Source: JBFWUW01 sp050247075 (GTDB lineage: Bacteria > Planctomycetota > Planctomycetia > Pirellulales > JBFWUW01). From it: 40,166 nt of DNA. The stretch spans positions 1 through 40,166 of the forward strand of contig JBFWUW010000065.1 in NCBI GenBank assembly GCA_050247075.1, written 5' to 3'. Numbering within the stretch: the stretch's first letter is position 1; each line of letters opens with the position of its first letter. Positions 38,730 to 40,166 of the stretch are shown in pieces. The notes below the pieces were generated by a model, which had not been told where the DNA came from, made no database searches, and worked only from the letters and a program-made list of their open reading frames with translations. The position numbers and the translations under genes were made by a program.

Positions 38730-40166
38730 CGGTCGATCTTGCACTTGGGCAAAAGCCGTTGCAGCTTCTCGACACCAGCAGCGGTTACGCCGGTGCCGAC
38801 CAGATTCAGACTGGCAAGCTCCTTCAACTCACTCAAGGCGTCGATCCCGTCGTCGGTGACGCCGACAACTCGCATCAAGCTCAATGTGCGCAACCCCATC
38901 GGCTTCTTCCAACGACGAAGCCCATCATCGGTAATCTTCGTCGATGAAAGGTTGATATGAGTCAATGCAGGGAAAGCCGGAAGACAGGCTAATCCATCGT
39001 CGGTGACAGGCGCACCAGCCACTTCTAGCCAGTCCAGCACATCGAGGCCGACCAAATGGCCGAAACCGTCGCCGGTGACTTTCGTGCCGTTGAGTCGCAG
39101 AATCTTCAGTAAACTTTGACCACGCAGGTGAGCAAGTTCTGCATCAGAAAAGCTCGTTCCGCTGGCGTTGAGCGATTGAATGGTCGGCAGTTCCGGCAAG
39201 ACTTGAAGCACCTTGGTGTCGATTGGCTTCGATGCCGGAAAATCAATTGCTGAGATCGAAATGGCTCCCTGGGCGGGCAGTTGATCGAGACGGCTGAGGG
39301 AATCAGCCCGCTCGTCGATAATCACCCGACCGCCTTCTCGAAGGATTGTTTCAGCGACAAATCGAGCAGTCGGCGTTCTTTCGATCACTTTGCTGAAATC
39401 GGCTATGTTCTTGCCGTTGATCTCTTCCAGTGTCTTGATGGAATGGATGAGATCGGTGTCCCGATTCGGATCGAAGTCGCAGCCAAGGCTCTTGAGCCGC
39501 ATGGTCCGCAGCACGGACAAATCCTCGACGTTTGTGGCTCCGATCCTCAACAGTGCGATGGGCATTCCGGTCAGTGGCGACAGGTCTTTCACCGGCGTTC
39601 CGTAGAGATTGAGAATCTTCAGCCTCATCCCCTTCAAGGGCGAAAGGTCTTCGATTTTCGTGCCGTAGAGCATCAGCGTCGTGAGCGGCACCCCTTCCAG
39701 CGGCTTCAGGCTGGTGATGTGCGAAGCATGTGCATCCAGGTACTCCAGCTTCATTCCCTCCAATGGCCGCAGATCCTTGACGTAGGAATAGCCGATCATC
39801 AGCCGAGTGATCGGCTTGCCCTTCAACGGCGTCAGATCGGACACGCTGGTTTGGAAGATTTCGAGTTCCTTCAAGCGATCCATTTCTTTCAATGGCGAAA
39901 TGTCTTCCAGGTGAAAACAGTGGTTGAACCGTACCGAGGTCAGAGTCGGCAGCGCACGAAGCGGTGAGATGTCCTTCAGGTTTTCCGCACCGAAGAATCG
40001 CACCTGGACGACTTCGCTCTCGGCGATCTCATATCCATACCGTCCCGGCAGCGGCTGAAAGTAGGGATTGAGTTCGCAGATTTTCTCCAGGACAGCTTCG
40101 GCCCGACTATTCGCAGGCAGACCGGCAACCCGTTTCATCCACGCATCGAAGTCCTGTGCCTGCTCG
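38726..40166 (-). CDS. Leucine-rich-repeat protein, 5' end outside the window
   Basis: At least 470 residues are visible, and the frame stays open through EQAQDFDAW before the first ATG (40138) to the window edge, so the true start is probably outside. The visible part opens with MKRVAGLPANSRAEAVLEKICELNPYF, a lead-in commonly seen before LRRs in planctomycete proteins that often carry an upstream kinase or other domain. LRR blades follow: ten or so of the type LSPLKGMxL with unit length about 20-23, then, after a non-repeat part near 230-300, a second set (LNASGTSFSDAEL, LRLNGTKVTGDGF, LSSTKITDDGL) to the end. The protein probably mediates protein contacts. Its stop overlaps the start of the small secreted protein. 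Confidence 0.85.
   Translation of the reverse strand, partial: EQAQDFDAWMKRVAGLPANSRAEAVLEKICELNPYFQPLPGRYGYEIAESEVVQVRFFGAENLKDISPLRALPTLTSVRFNHCFHLEDISPLKEMDRLKELEIFQTSVSDLTPLKGKPITRLMIGYSYVKDLRPLEGMKLEYLDAHASHITSLKPLEGVPLTTLMLYGTKIEDLSPLKGMRLKILNLYGTPVKDLSPLTGMPIALLRIGATNVEDLSVLRTMRLKSLGCDFDPNRDTDLIHSIKTLEEINGKNIADFSKVIERTPTARFVAETILREGGRVIIDERADSLSRLDQLPAQGAISISAIDFPASKPIDTKVLQVLPELPTIQSLNASGTSFSDAELAHLRGQSLLKILRLNGTKVTGDGFGHLVGLDVLDWLEVAGAPVTDDGLACLPAFPALTHINLSSTKITDDGLRRWKKPMGLRTLSLMRVVGVTDDGIDALSELKELASLNLVGTGVTAAGVEKLQRLLPKCKIDR

Overview
The window looks like a chromosomal segment of a planctomycete, most likely of the Pirellulales type. The evidence is the combination of two DUF1501 proteins with twin-arginine signals, a DUF1559 prepilin-like protein, a sulfatase, four serine/threonine kinases (two with WD40 repeats, one with FHA, one with a c-type haem motif), an ECF sigma factor, an LRR protein with planctomycete-style repeats, weak or absent Shine-Dalgarno sites at most genes, and GC-rich intergenic DNA full of small palindromic and heptamer repeats. 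This assignment comes from family content, not from a marker gene; there is no rRNA or tRNA here.

Left part (1-12,300, minus strand): an OafA-type acyltransferase with an SGNH domain, then a three-kinase operon read right to left: FHA kinase (10173-11867), WD40 kinase with a PKD-like and sugar-binding-like tail (6036-10151), WD40 kinase (2493-5987). The last two are tandem paralogues whose kinase halves are almost identical while their WD40 halves have diverged.

Middle part (12,289-25,464): an SpoU-type RNA methylase, an exported unknown protein, a sulfatase and a DUF1501 protein on the minus strand; a HigB-like toxin with a HigA-like antitoxin fused to an ImmA/IrrE peptidase; a large Tat-exported unknown protein; a kinase with a periplasmic CxxCH haem domain whose stop overlaps the start of an ECF sigma factor; and a second DUF1501 protein. 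Several gaps in this part are built almost completely from repeats.

Region 26,083-30,688: a small membrane protein, a clear cobalamin riboswitch, then on the same strand a DUF1559 protein, a small membrane protein and a DUF6580-like multi-pass membrane protein, followed by a convergent endonuclease IV gene with an unusual 26-residue insertion.

Region 30,774-38,408: a type I restriction-modification island. A small XRE regulator is divergent from hsdR - hsdS - X - hsdM, all four coupled by ATGA stop/start overlaps. X (304 aa) has a PD-(D/E)XK-like D-x14-E-A-K signature and is the best candidate here for an undescribed restriction accessory factor. A small membrane protein follows. The right edge holds a leucine-rich-repeat protein that runs off the window and is coupled to a 76-residue secreted protein.
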